From assembly GCA_009996515.1 (NCBI GenBank), contig JAACZV010000008.1, forward strand, positions 1-64,000: a stretch of DNA of 64,000 nt, in the 5' to 3' direction. This stretch comes from Comamonadaceae bacterium. Its GTDB lineage: Bacteria > Pseudomonadota > Gammaproteobacteria > Burkholderiales > Burkholderiaceae_C. Positions 8,568-16,578 of the stretch are shown one piece after another. The notes under the pieces were generated by a model, which saw only the letters and a list, made by a program, of their open reading frames with translations, was not told where the DNA came from and did not search any database. Each line of letters begins with the position of its first letter. The stretch's first letter is position 1. Both the position numbers and the translations under genes were made by a program.

Positions 8568-9050
8568 ATGCATGCCTTGCCCTCCCTGTTGCTCGGTCTT
8601 GCGGGGCTGATGCCGGCCGCCGCCCAGCCGGGCTGCGCGCCGACGGGCGAGGCCGTGCTGACGGCGCTGAACGCGCTGCGGTCACAGCCGCGGTCCTGCG
8701 GCGAGCGGGTCTGGCCGGCCGCGGCCGCGCTGCGCATCAGCCCGCTGCTGGCGGACACGGCCCGCCGCCAGGCGCTGGACCTGGCCGCCCGCGACCGCGT
8801 CGACCACCAGGGCGGCGGCTCGCTGCGCACGCGGCTGCGCGAGGCCGGCTATGTGATGCGTGTGGCCGGCGAGAACCTGGCCGGCGGCCCCGAGACGCTG
8901 GACGAGGCGCTGGCGCAGTGGCTGGCCAGCCCGGTGCATTGCGAGAACCTGATGCTGGCCGACTTCCAGGACGTCGGCCTGGCCTGCGTCGACGGGCCGG
9001 GGCGCTGGCAGCGCTACTGGGTGCTGCAGCTGGCGGCGCCGGTGAAATAA
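8568..9050 (+). CDS. Secreted CAP/SCP-domain protein (YkwD-like)
   Basis: This 160-residue protein has a signal peptide ending near AAAQ (residue 20). The rest is a single CAP (SCP/PR-1) domain: an N-terminal helix with LTALNALRSQP, the central DHQGGGS segment, the GENLAGG motif, and the C-terminal HCENLM region followed by DVGLACV. These match the conserved CAP motifs, with His and Glu positions preserved. AGGA lies about 8 bases upstream of the ATG. Bacterial CAP proteins are secreted; their activity is generally unknown. The start codons of this gene and the small lipoprotein face away from each other, so they may share a promoter region. Confidence 0.82.
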   Translation: MHALPSLLLGLAGLMPAAAQPGCAPTGEAVLTALNALRSQPRSCGERVWPAAAALRISPLLADTARRQALDLAARDRVDHQGGGSLRTRLREAGYVMRVAGENLAGGPETLDEALAQWLASPVHCENLMLADFQDVGLACVDGPGRWQRYWVLQLAAPVK

Positions 9051-9093
9051 AGCCCCTGGTCCAAGGAGTAGCTTGGCCGGCCTTGCAGGTCGC

Positions 9094-9232
9094 GCTGCGG
9101 CTTGCGCCGCAGCCCTTCGCCAGGCACACCGCGCCCACTGGGCGCGATGTGTCCGGGCTCAGCCCCCTGGGGGACGGCGATGCTCGCGGGGAATGCCCCT
9201 CTCGCACATCGCCAGGGCGGGCCGGCTTGGGG
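9094..9232. repeat. Intergenic hairpin array, copy A of a structured repeat
   Basis: Three consecutive stem-loops fill most of the 201-base gap between the CAP gene and the response regulator. The first is a perfect 8-bp stem at 9094-9101/9106-9113, with a GCAA loop on the minus strand. The second pairs 11 of 12 positions at 9125-9136/9140-9151. The third (9161-9232) is homologous, in reverse orientation, to the element at 24506-24575: long identical blocks flank a central stem of different sequence. No coding potential was recognised. It may be a REP-like element, a bidirectional terminator, or both. Confidence 0.7.
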
Positions 9233-9251
9233 CGGCCCGGCGCTCGACCCG

Positions 9252-9914
9252 CTAGATCCAGCCCAGATCGATCGCCCTGAGCACGGCCTGGGTGCGGTCG
9301 CGCACGCCCATCTTGGAGAAGATGGCCGAGCAGTGGTTCTTGATGACGCCCTCGCTGTTGCCCAGCAGGGCGGCGATCTCGGTGTTGCTGCGGCCGCTGG
9401 CGACCAGGCGCAGCACCTGCAGCTCCTTCGGTGACAGCGGGTCGGGGTGGTCGGCCGCCGTGAAGGCGCGCTCGCCGCCGCGGGCCTCCATGCGCGTCGT
9501 CAGCGAGGGGCGCAGCGACGTGCCGCCGGCGTGCACGTCGCGCAGCGCCTGCGCCAGCGTCTCGGGGCTGATGGCCTTGAGCAGGAAGCCGCGGGCACCG
9601 GCGCGCACGGCCTCGTCGAAGGCGGCCGTGTCGTCGAAGGTGGTCAGCAGGATGACCGGCAGGCGCAGCGCCCGCGCGGCCAGCGCGCGGATCAGGCCGA
9701 TGCCGTCCAGGCGCGGCATGCGCATGTCCGACAGGATGACGTCCGGCATGTCGTCGGCCGCAGCCGCGGACAGCCATTCCAGCGCCTCGGCGCCGTCGCT
9801 GGCCTCGCCGACGACCCGCAGCTCGTCGTGCAGTGCGAGCAGGCCCTTCAAGCCCTCGCGCACCAGTTGCTGGTCTTCGACCAGCAGGATCTTGATCACA
9901 CCCATCGTGGACAT
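9252..9914 (-). CDS. NarL/FixJ-family response regulator
   Basis: This 220-residue protein has an N-terminal receiver domain (about 6-125) with the acidic pair Glu13-Asp14, phosphoacceptor Asp63 (VILSDMRMP), Thr in LLTTFDD and Lys in GFLLKAIS. A C-terminal LuxR-type HTH follows (about 155-215: LSPKELQVLRLVASGRSN, then TEIAALL). The start at 9914 overlaps the kinase stop by 19 bases; an in-frame ATG at 9905 is an alternative. The gene is translated immediately downstream of its cognate kinase, so the pair forms a transcriptional two-component system. Target genes are unknown. Confidence 0.92.
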   Translation of the reverse strand: MSTMGVIKILLVEDQQLVREGLKGLLALHDELRVVGEASDGAEALEWLSAAAADDMPDVILSDMRMPRLDGIGLIRALAARALRLPVILLTTFDDTAAFDEAVRAGARGFLLKAISPETLAQALRDVHAGGTSLRPSLTTRMEARGGERAFTAADHPDPLSPKELQVLRLVASGRSNTEIAALLGNSEGVIKNHCSAIFSKMGVRDRTQAVLRAIDLGWI

Positions 9915-11116
9915 CTCAGCTCGATTCGAAATCCCGGGCTGGTGCGCGTGACGCGCATCTGCCCGCCCAGTTCGGCCATGCGCTCGGCCATGCCGGACAG
10001 GCCGTTGCCAAAGCCGTCGGCGCGGCCCGCGTGCCAGTGCGGCGCACCCCGTCCATCATCGTCGATGCCGACGGCGATCTCATCCCCGTGTCCGCTGAGT
10101 TCAACCTTTACGCGACGCGCGCCGGCATGACGAACGCTATTCGTCACGCCTTCCTGCACGCAGCGCAGCAGCGCGTGCGCGGCGCGCGGGCCGAGGTCAC
10201 GCGCGGCCTCGTCCAGGGTCAGCTCGATGCGCGTGCTCGCGATGCCCTCCGCCAGCGCCTGCAGCGCGGCCGACAGGTCGATGCGCTGTGAACTGCGCTG
10301 CTGCGACACGGCCTCGCGCACGTCGGCCAGCAGCTGCGCCGCCACGCCCTGGGCACGGTCCAGCGCCTGCGCCGCGCCGCCCGCGTCGGCGCGCGCCAGC
10401 AGCGCGCCGCCCAGCTGCAGCTGCAGGTTCAGCGCGGTCAGGTGGTGGCCCATCAGGTCGTGCAGCTCGCGGGCGATCTGCATGCGCTCGCTGTAGCGCA
10501 TCTGCTCGGCCAGCAGCTGCTCGCCCGCCATCTGCTCGGCCAGCACGGCCTGCAGCCAGCGGCGCTTCTCGGCCTCGGCCGCGGCCATGCGCCCGAGGCC
10601 GAAGGCCAGGCCGTGCAGGGCCAGCATGGCGCTGAGCATGCCGAACTGGTCCAGCCAGGCGGTGGTGGACGCATAGACGTAGATGCCGGTGTTCAGCAGC
10701 ACCTGGGCCGCCGCGAAGCCCAGCGCCAGGCGGGCCGGCAGCACGACGGCGGCCAGTGCCGTGACGAGGAAGGGCAGGCCCGGCGTCACGCCGAAGGCCA
10801 GCAGGTCGACGAGCAGCAGGCCGGCCAGACGCTGGTTCACCGGCATGGCCGTCTGGCCCTGGCGGGCGAGTCGGAAGATCAGCGCGACGAAGGCCAGCAG
10901 CAGCCCCACGCAGACCAGCACCAGCCCGCGGTCGGCGACGTTGCCGCCCAGCTGGCGCCAGACCCAGGCGGCCAGGCCGTCATAGGGTTCGGTGCGCCGG
11001 CCCAGCAGGGCCGAGCCGGCGCTGACCAGCTCCATCGCGCAGAACACCAGCGCCGCCAGGCGCAGCACGACGCCCGGCTCGGCCAGGCGGGCGAGCAGGC
11101 GATCCAGCCGGGTCAT
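9896..11116 (-). CDS. DesK/NarX-type membrane histidine kinase
   Basis: This 406-residue kinase starts at ATG 11116, which overlaps the mnmA stop (ATGA). Residues about 15-180 contain five or six hydrophobic membrane segments. A coiled linker follows, then the HisKA_3 dimerisation helix with phosphoacceptor His219 ([12 protein letters not shown]). The HATPase domain has the N-box ([11 protein letters not shown]), a G1 box (DDDGRGAP) and a G2 region ([11 protein letters not shown]). There is no obvious extracytoplasmic sensor domain, so the signal is probably perceived in the membrane, as in DesK. Partner: the response regulator next door. Confidence 0.9.
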   Translation of the reverse strand: MTRLDRLLARLAEPGVVLRLAALVFCAMELVSAGSALLGRRTEPYDGLAAWVWRQLGGNVADRGLVLVCVGLLLAFVALIFRLARQGQTAMPVNQRLAGLLLVDLLAFGVTPGLPFLVTALAAVVLPARLALGFAAAQVLLNTGIYVYASTTAWLDQFGMLSAMLALHGLAFGLGRMAAAEAEKRRWLQAVLAEQMAGEQLLAEQMRYSERMQIARELHDLMGHHLTALNLQLQLGGALLARADAGGAAQALDRAQGVAAQLLADVREAVSQQRSSQRIDLSAALQALAEGIASTRIELTLDEAARDLGPRAAHALLRCVQEGVTNSVRHAGARRVKVELSGHGDEIAVGIDDDGRGAPHWHAGRADGFGNGLSGMAERMAELGGQMRVTRTSPGFRIELRCPRWV

Positions 11117-12231
11117 TCGGCCAGGGCCGCGGCGATCACGCCGCCCCCGAGGCAGACCTCGCCGTCGTAGACCACGGCGCTCTGGCCCGGCGTGACGGCC
11201 CATTGCGGCTCGGCGAAGCGCAGGCTCAGCCGGCCCGCCGCGTCGAAGCCGACGCTGCAGGGCGCGTCGGCCTGGCGGTAGCGCGTCTTGGCGGCGGCCT
11301 GGCCGACGGCGGGCGCGCGGCCGGCGATCCAGCTCAGGTCGTCGGCCAGCAGCGCGGGGCTCTGCAGCAGGGGGTGGTCATGGCCCTGCACGACGATCAG
11401 CGTGTTGCTCGGGATGTCCTTGGCGGCCACGAACCAGGGCTGGTGCTCGCCGCCGCCGCGCGCCGCGCCCTTGTCCTTCACGCCGCCTATGCCCAGGCCC
11501 TGGCGCTGGCCCAGCGTGTAGAAGCTCAGGCCCACGTGCTGGCCCAGCTTGCGGCCGCGCTCGTCCTTGATGGGGCCGGGCTGGTGCGACAGGTATTTGT
11601 TCAGGAACTCGCGGAAAGGCCGCTCGCCGATGAAGCAGATGCCGGTGGAGTCCTTCTTCTTCGCGTTCGGCAGGCCGATCTCGGCGGCGATGCGGCGCAC
11701 CTCGGTCTTGGGCAGGTGGCCCACCGGGAACATCGCCTTGCTCATCTGCGCCTGCGTGAGCCGGTGCAGAAAGTAGCTCTGGTCCTTCAGCGGGTCCAGG
11801 CCCTTGAGCAGCTGGAACTCGCCGTTCTGCTCTCGCACGCGAGCGTAGTGGCCCGTCGCGATCTTTTCCGCGCCCAGCCGCATCGCATGGTCCAGGAAGG
11901 CCTTGAACTTGATCTCGGCGTTGCACAGCACGTCGGGGTTGGGCGTGCGGCCGGCCTGGTACTCGCGCAGAAAGCTCTCGAACACGCGGTCCTTGTACTC
12001 GGCCGCGAAGTTGACGTGCTCGATCTCTATGCCCAGCACGTCCGCCACGGACGCGGCATCCAGGAAGTCCTGGCGCGTCGAGCAGTACTCGTCGTCGTCA
12101 TCGTCTTCCCAGTTCTTCATGAAGATGGCGATGACCTCGTGGCCCTGCTGCTTCAGCAGGTGGGCGGTCACGGCCGAGTCCACGCCGCCGGACAGGCCGA
12201 CGACCACTCGATGTTTCTTGTCGGAACTCAT
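11113..12231 (-). CDS. mnmA: tRNA-specific 2-thiouridylase MnmA
   Basis: This 372-residue protein is full length for the family. It carries the PP-loop GLSGGVDS (12-19) near the N-terminus, catalytic Cys103 (PNPDVLCN) and the second catalytic Cys199 (DSTGICFIG). A beta-barrel C-terminal domain ends in [12 protein letters not shown]. MnmA adds sulfur to U34 of Lys, Glu and Gln tRNAs using sulfur relayed from IscS/Tus proteins. Its stop overlaps the start of the histidine kinase. The coupling of a tRNA modification gene to a two-component system is probably only operon economy. Confidence 0.97.
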   Translation of the reverse strand: MSSDKKHRVVVGLSGGVDSAVTAHLLKQQGHEVIAIFMKNWEDDDDDEYCSTRQDFLDAASVADVLGIEIEHVNFAAEYKDRVFESFLREYQAGRTPNPDVLCNAEIKFKAFLDHAMRLGAEKIATGHYARVREQNGEFQLLKGLDPLKDQSYFLHRLTQAQMSKAMFPVGHLPKTEVRRIAAEIGLPNAKKKDSTGICFIGERPFREFLNKYLSHQPGPIKDERGRKLGQHVGLSFYTLGQRQGLGIGGVKDKGAARGGGEHQPWFVAAKDIPSNTLIVVQGHDHPLLQSPALLADDLSWIAGRAPAVGQAAAKTRYRQADAPCSVGFDAAGRLSLRFAEPQWAVTPGQSAVVYDGEVCLGGGVIAAALAE

Positions 12232-12256
12232 GCCGGCAATTGTCCCAAACAGGCCT

Positions 12257-12958
12257 TCAGCCGCCGCCGAACAGGTATTCCGCGCGCTGGTACAGCACCC
12301 AGCTGGTGGCGATGTATTTGTCGCCGCCGCGCGGCCGGTTGCCGCGGTGGGTGTGGGTGAAGCCGCCCGGCGCGATCAGCAGGCTGCCGGTGCGCGGCGC
12401 GATCTTGCGGCCCTGGTAGAGGAACTCGGTCTCGCCGGCGCCGAAGTCGTCGTTCAGGTAGATCGTCCACAGCACGGCGCGGTGCAGGGCCTCGCCCTGG
12501 TCCAGCCGCGGGTACTGCTCGCAATGCCAGTAGGGGTAGCCGCCCTGGTCGGCCTGGTAGCGCTGCAGGTTGATCGCGCCGGGGCGGAACACCTTGGCGA
12601 CCAGCCCCATCAGCTGCGCATCGCCCAGCGCGGCGACGCCCTCGGCATCGAGCAGGGCCAGGCTGCCGTCGGGCCGCTGCATCTGCAGCTTCAGCGGCGC
12701 CAGCGCCAGGTGGGCGTAGCGGCGCAGGTAATGCTGGAAGCCGCCGATGACGGCCTGGTTGAGCTGCTCGCAGGCGTCCGCCCACTCGGGGTGGCGGCTG
12801 ATGGCGATGTCCCAGCTGTCCTTCATGGCCACGTCCACGCCGCTGCCGGTCTCGCCGCGCTGCACGAGGGGGCTGGCCCGGAAGCGCTCGATCAGCGCGC
12901 GGCAGGCATCGGGGCTCAGCGCCTGGTCATAGACCTCGATGAAGTCGGGTGCTGTCAT
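12257..12958 (-). CDS. 2-oxoglutarate/Fe(II)-dependent prolyl-4-hydroxylase-like dioxygenase
   Basis: This 233-residue protein starts at ATG 12958. The C-terminal half has the double-stranded beta-helix signature: [10 protein letters not shown] with candidate iron ligands His145 and Glu147, then [19 protein letters not shown], the [10 protein letters not shown] strand, distal His202 or His204 in THTHRG, and a basic residue near 210-214 for the 2OG carboxylate. The HxE in place of the usual HxD is noteworthy. The likely reaction is hydroxylation of a protein or small-molecule substrate, which is unknown. The gene sits 10 bases after the Nudix gene and 25 bases before mnmA. Confidence 0.82.
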   Translation of the reverse strand: MTAPDFIEVYDQALSPDACRALIERFRASPLVQRGETGSGVDVAMKDSWDIAISRHPEWADACEQLNQAVIGGFQHYLRRYAHLALAPLKLQMQRPDGSLALLDAEGVAALGDAQLMGLVAKVFRPGAINLQRYQADQGGYPYWHCEQYPRLDQGEALHRAVLWTIYLNDDFGAGETEFLYQGRKIAPRTGSLLIAPGGFTHTHRGNRPRGGDKYIATSWVLYQRAEYLFGGG

Positions 12959-12968
12959 GCGGCGATTC

Positions 12969-13466
12969 TCAGCCCTTGATCCAGGGCGAGCCCAGCGACG
13001 CATGGCCGAACACGGTGTCCAGCGGCAGCCGCCGGCCGGCCGCGTGGTCGCGCACGCATTGCAGCACCAGCGGGCTGCGGTGGCGGTCGGTACAGGCGGC
13101 CAGCTCCGCCACGCTCATCCACAGCGTGCGGCGTATGCCCGCGTCCAGCGCGCGGCCGGCGATGGCCTCGCCCACCGTGCCGCTGAAGGCCAGGCGCACA
13201 TAGGTCACGTCTTCCGATCGCTGCGGCCGCACAAAGCGCGCGAGATAGACGCCGAGGAAGGCCTCGGGCACGAAGGTCCGCGCGGTCTCTTCCAGCGCCT
13301 CGCGCACGACGGCCTCGAGAGGGCTCTCGCCCTGCTCCAGGTGTCCCGCGGGGTTGTTCAGCATCAGACCCTCGGGTGTCTCTTCTTCGACCAGCAGATA
13401 GTGGTCTTCCCGGGCAATCACGGCGGCGACCGTGACGCTGGGACGAAAGCGCGCTGTGGCAGTCAT
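12969..13466 (-). CDS. Nudix hydrolase (NudJ-like)
   Basis: This 165-residue protein starts at ATG 13466, preceded by a strong GGGAGG ribosome site 4 to 9 bases upstream, which rules out longer in-frame starts. The Nudix box occupies residues 41-63 (GHLEQGES, then REALEET), with all metal-binding glutamates present. Nudix enzymes hydrolyse nucleoside diphosphates linked to other moieties. The neighbourhood next to mnmA resembles that of NudJ, which acts on thiamine and nucleoside pyrophosphates, but substrate assignment is inference. It is divergent from pntA across 82 bases. Confidence 0.9.
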   Translation of the reverse strand: MTATARFRPSVTVAAVIAREDHYLLVEEETPEGLMLNNPAGHLEQGESPLEAVVREALEETARTFVPEAFLGVYLARFVRPQRSEDVTYVRLAFSGTVGEAIAGRALDAGIRRTLWMSVAELAACTDRHRSPLVLQCVRDHAAGRRLPLDTVFGHASLGSPWIKG

Positions 13467-13548
13467 GAAACCTCCCATCGAAATCCCCCAGTGGGGCGGC
13501 GCAGTCATTGTGTAAGCTGCCGCGCACCCTGCCACGCAAGGAGAACCC

Positions 13549-14664
13549 ATGCAGATCGGCGTCCCGCGCGAGCGCGCGGCCGGAGAGACCCGCGTGGCCG
13601 TCACGCCCGAGACGGCCAAGAAGCTCAAGGCCCAGGGCCATGTGTTGCGCATCGAGTCGGGCGCCGGCGTCTCGGCCAGCGTGACGGACGCGGCCTACGA
13701 GGCGGTGGGCTGCGAGATCGTCGACCAGGCCGCGGCGCTGGGTGCTGAACTGGTGCTGAAGGTGCGCGCACCGGCGGCCGACGAGCTGGCGCTGATGAAG
13801 CCCGGCACGGCCCTGGTGGGCATGCTCAACCCCTTCGACCGCGAGGGCCTCGCGGCCCTGGCGCAGGCGGGGCTGACGAGCTTTGCGCTGGAGGCCGCGC
13901 CGCGCACGACGCGGGCGCAGAGCATGGACGTGCTGTCCAGCCAGGCCAATATCGCCGGCTACAAGGCCGTGATGATCGCGGCGGACAAGTACCAGCGCTT
14001 TTTCCCCATGCTGATGACGGCGGCCGGCACCGTGAAGGCGGCGCGCGTGGTCGTGCTGGGCGTGGGCGTGGCGGGCCTGCAGGCCATCGCGACGGCCAAG
14101 CGGCTGGGCGCCGTCATTGAGGCCAGCGACGTGCGGCCGTCGGTGAAGGAGCAGGTGGAGTCGCTGGGCGCCAAGTTCATCGACGTGCCCTACGAGACGG
14201 CCGAGGAGAAGGAGGCGGCCGAGGGCGTGGGCGGCTATGCGCGGCCCATGCCGCAGAGCTGGCTGGACCGCCAGAAGCTGGAAGTGGCCAAGCGTGTGGC
14301 CCAGGCCGACGTGGTCATCACGACGGCGCTGATCCCGGGCCGTGCGGCGCCGGTGCTGGTCAGCGAGGACATGGTCAAGGCCATGAAGCCGGGTTCGGTC
14401 ATCGTCGACATCGCCGCGCCGGCGGGCGGCAACTGCCCGCTGACCGAGGCGGGCAGGACCGTCACCAAGCACGGCGTCGTCATCGTCGGCGAGACCAACC
14501 TGCCGGCGCTGGTCGCGGCCGACGCGTCGGCGCTGTACGCGCGCAATGTGCTGGACTTCCTGAAGCTCGTCATCACCAAGGAAGGCACCTTCAACGTGCC
14601 GCTGGATGACGACATCGTCGCGGCCTGCCGCGTCACCCAAGACGGCCAGGTCACACGGAGCTGA
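13549..14664 (+). CDS. pntAA: NAD(P) transhydrogenase subunit alpha, part 1 (dI domain)
   Basis: This 371-residue soluble NAD(H)-binding subunit begins MQIGVPRERAAGETRVAVTP, diagnostic for the AlaDH/PNT family. The Rossmann motif is VVLGVGVAGLQAIA, followed by EASDVRP. AAGGAG lies 8 bases upstream of the ATG. The length matches the split, Rhodospirillum-type dI subunit rather than the fused E. coli PntA. The enzyme transfers hydride from NADH to NADP+ using the proton-motive force, supplying NADPH. It forms an operon with the next two genes. Confidence 0.95.
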   Translation: MQIGVPRERAAGETRVAVTPETAKKLKAQGHVLRIESGAGVSASVTDAAYEAVGCEIVDQAAALGAELVLKVRAPAADELALMKPGTALVGMLNPFDREGLAALAQAGLTSFALEAAPRTTRAQSMDVLSSQANIAGYKAVMIAADKYQRFFPMLMTAAGTVKAARVVVLGVGVAGLQAIATAKRLGAVIEASDVRPSVKEQVESLGAKFIDVPYETAEEKEAAEGVGGYARPMPQSWLDRQKLEVAKRVAQADVVITTALIPGRAAPVLVSEDMVKAMKPGSVIVDIAAPAGGNCPLTEAGRTVTKHGVVIVGETNLPALVAADASALYARNVLDFLKLVITKEGTFNVPLDDDIVAACRVTQDGQVTRS

Positions 14665-14669
14665 GCGCC

Positions 14670-14990
14670 ATGGAAATCGTCGACCACACCATCATCAACC
14701 TGATCATCTTCGTGCTGGCCATCTACGTGGGCTACCACGTCGTCTGGACGGTCACGCCGGCGCTGCACACGCCGCTGATGGCCGTCACGAATGCGATCTC
14801 GGCCATCGTCATCGTCGGCGCCATGCTGGCCGCGGCATTGACCGAGACGCCCCTCGCCAAGGGCATGGGCGTTGCGGCCGTCGCGCTGGCGGCGGTCAAC
14901 ATCTTCGGCGGCTTCCTGGTCACGCGGCGCATGCTGGAGATGTTCAAGAAGAAGGACAAGAAGCCCGCGGCAACGAAGGAGGGCGCGTGA
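14670..14990 (+). CDS. pntAB: NAD(P) transhydrogenase subunit alpha, part 2 (membrane)
   Basis: This 106-residue protein has three or four hydrophobic helices (IINLIIFVLAIYVGYHVVW; LMAVTNAISAIVIVGAML; VAALAAVNIFGGFLV-like segment) and a basic cytoplasmic tail with FKKKDKKP. It corresponds to the membrane portion that is fused to dI in E. coli PntA. It starts 5 bases after the previous stop, and its stop shares a base with the pntB start (TGATG). Confidence 0.95.
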   Translation: MEIVDHTIINLIIFVLAIYVGYHVVWTVTPALHTPLMAVTNAISAIVIVGAMLAAALTETPLAKGMGVAAVALAAVNIFGGFLVTRRMLEMFKKKDKKPAATKEGA

Positions 14991-16474
14991 TGAGCATGAA
15001 CCTGGTCACGCTGCTGTACCTGATCGCCAGCGTCTGCTTCATCCAGGCCCTCAAGGGCTTGTCGCACCCCACCACCTCCATCCGCGGCAATCTGTTCGGC
15101 ATGGCGGGCATGGCCATCGCGGTGGCCACCACCGCGGCCCTCATCGTCAAGCTGGCCGGCGAGGGCGCGAGCCTGGTCGGCCTGGGCTGGGTGCTGCTGG
15201 GCCTGGTGGCCGGCGGCGGCTACGGCGCCTGGAAGGCCAAGACGGTCGAGATGACCAAGATGCCGGAACTGGTGGCCTTCTTCCACAGCATGATCGGCCT
15301 GGCGGCCGTCGCCATCGCGGTGGCGGCGGTGGCCGAGCCGGCCGCCTTCGGCCTGACGCCGCCGCTGGACGCCGCGCTGGCGGCCATCCCGCCGGAGGAC
15401 GGTGTGGCGCCGCGCGCACTGGCGCCCATTCCGCCGGGCAATCGGCTGGAGCTGGCGCTGGGCGCCTTCATCGGCGCAGTCACCTTCACCGGCTCGGTCA
15501 TCGCCTGGGGCAAGCTGTCGGGCGGCAGCAAGTTCCGGCTCTTCCAGGGTGCGCCGGTGCAGTTCGCCGGCCAGCATCTGCTGAACCTGGTGCTGGGCAT
15601 CGCCGCGCTGGCCTTCTGCGCGATGTTCTTTGCCGGCGAGTCGGCGCTGGCTTTCGGCATCGTCGTGGCGCTGGGCCTGGTGCTGGGTGTGACGCTGATC
15701 ATTCCCATCGGCGGCGCGGACATGCCGGTGGTGGTCAGCATGCTCAACAGCTACTCGGGCTGGGCCGCGGCGGGCATCGGCTTCTCGCTGAACAACCCCA
15801 TGCTGATCATCGCGGGCAGCCTGGTGGGCAGCTCGGGCGCCATCCTGAGCTACATCATGTGCAAGGCGATGAACCGCTCGTTCTTCAACGTGATCCTGGG
15901 CGGGTTCGGTGGCGACGCCGCGGCCGCGGCGTCGGGCGGCGCGGCGCAGCGCAACGTGAAGAGCGGCAGCGCCGACGACGCGGCCTTCGTGATGGGCAAT
16001 GCCGAGACCGTCATCATCGTGCCGGGCTACGGCCTCGCGGTCGCGCGCGCCCAGCATGCGGTCAAGGAACTCGCCGCCAAGCTCACCGAGAAGGGCATCA
16101 CGGTCAAGTACGCCATCCACCCGGTGGCCGGCCGCATGCCGGGCCACATGAACGTGCTGCTGGCCGAGGCCGAGGTGCCCTACGACCAGGTGTTCGAGAT
16201 GGAGGACATCAACGCCGAGTTCGCGCAGGCCGACGTGGCCATCATCCTGGGCGCCAACGACGTCGTGAACCCGGCCGCGCATGTGAAGGGCAGCCCCATC
16301 TACGGCATGCCCATCCTGGAGGCGCACAAGGCCAAGACCGTCATCGTCAACAAGCGCTCCATGGCCGCGGGCTATGCGGGCCTGGACAACGAGCTGTTCT
16401 ACATGGACAAGACCATGATGGTGTTCGGCGACGCCAAGAAGGTGGTGGAGGACATGCTCAAGGCCGTGGAATGA
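14990..16474 (+). CDS. pntB: NAD(P) transhydrogenase subunit beta (membrane dII plus NADP-binding dIII)
   Basis: This 494-residue protein has about nine hydrophobic helices in the first 290 residues, including GLSHPTTSIRGN and the LNSYSGWAAAGIGF segment, forming the proton channel with the preceding subunit. The C-terminal dIII domain (about 320-494) carries VIIVPGYGLAVARAQ, HPVAGRMPGHMNVLLAEA and ILGANDVVNPAA, the NADP(H)-binding loops, all intact. It completes a three-gene transhydrogenase operon. Confidence 0.96.
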   Translation: MSMNLVTLLYLIASVCFIQALKGLSHPTTSIRGNLFGMAGMAIAVATTAALIVKLAGEGASLVGLGWVLLGLVAGGGYGAWKAKTVEMTKMPELVAFFHSMIGLAAVAIAVAAVAEPAAFGLTPPLDAALAAIPPEDGVAPRALAPIPPGNRLELALGAFIGAVTFTGSVIAWGKLSGGSKFRLFQGAPVQFAGQHLLNLVLGIAALAFCAMFFAGESALAFGIVVALGLVLGVTLIIPIGGADMPVVVSMLNSYSGWAAAGIGFSLNNPMLIIAGSLVGSSGAILSYIMCKAMNRSFFNVILGGFGGDAAAAASGGAAQRNVKSGSADDAAFVMGNAETVIIVPGYGLAVARAQHAVKELAAKLTEKGITVKYAIHPVAGRMPGHMNVLLAEAEVPYDQVFEMEDINAEFAQADVAIILGANDVVNPAAHVKGSPIYGMPILEAHKAKTVIVNKRSMAAGYAGLDNELFYMDKTMMVFGDAKKVVEDMLKAVE

Positions 16475-16482
16475 CGCGCGTC

Positions 16483-16504
16483 GGCGCGCCGGGCGCGCCC
16501 TTCT
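16483..16504 (+). terminator. Probable terminator after the transhydrogenase operon
   Basis: A 7-bp GC-only stem (16483-16489/16493-16499, loop CGG) starts 8 bases after the pntB stop and is followed by CTTCT. The T-run is short, so termination may be partial. The remaining 75 bases up to fadD hold no recognised feature. Confidence 0.5.
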
Positions 16505-16578
16505 AGAGTGCGCTATCGAATCCCCTGATCGGTGCGTTGTCAGCTATCGGTCAGAATCGGCGCAACCGAGAAGGAGAC

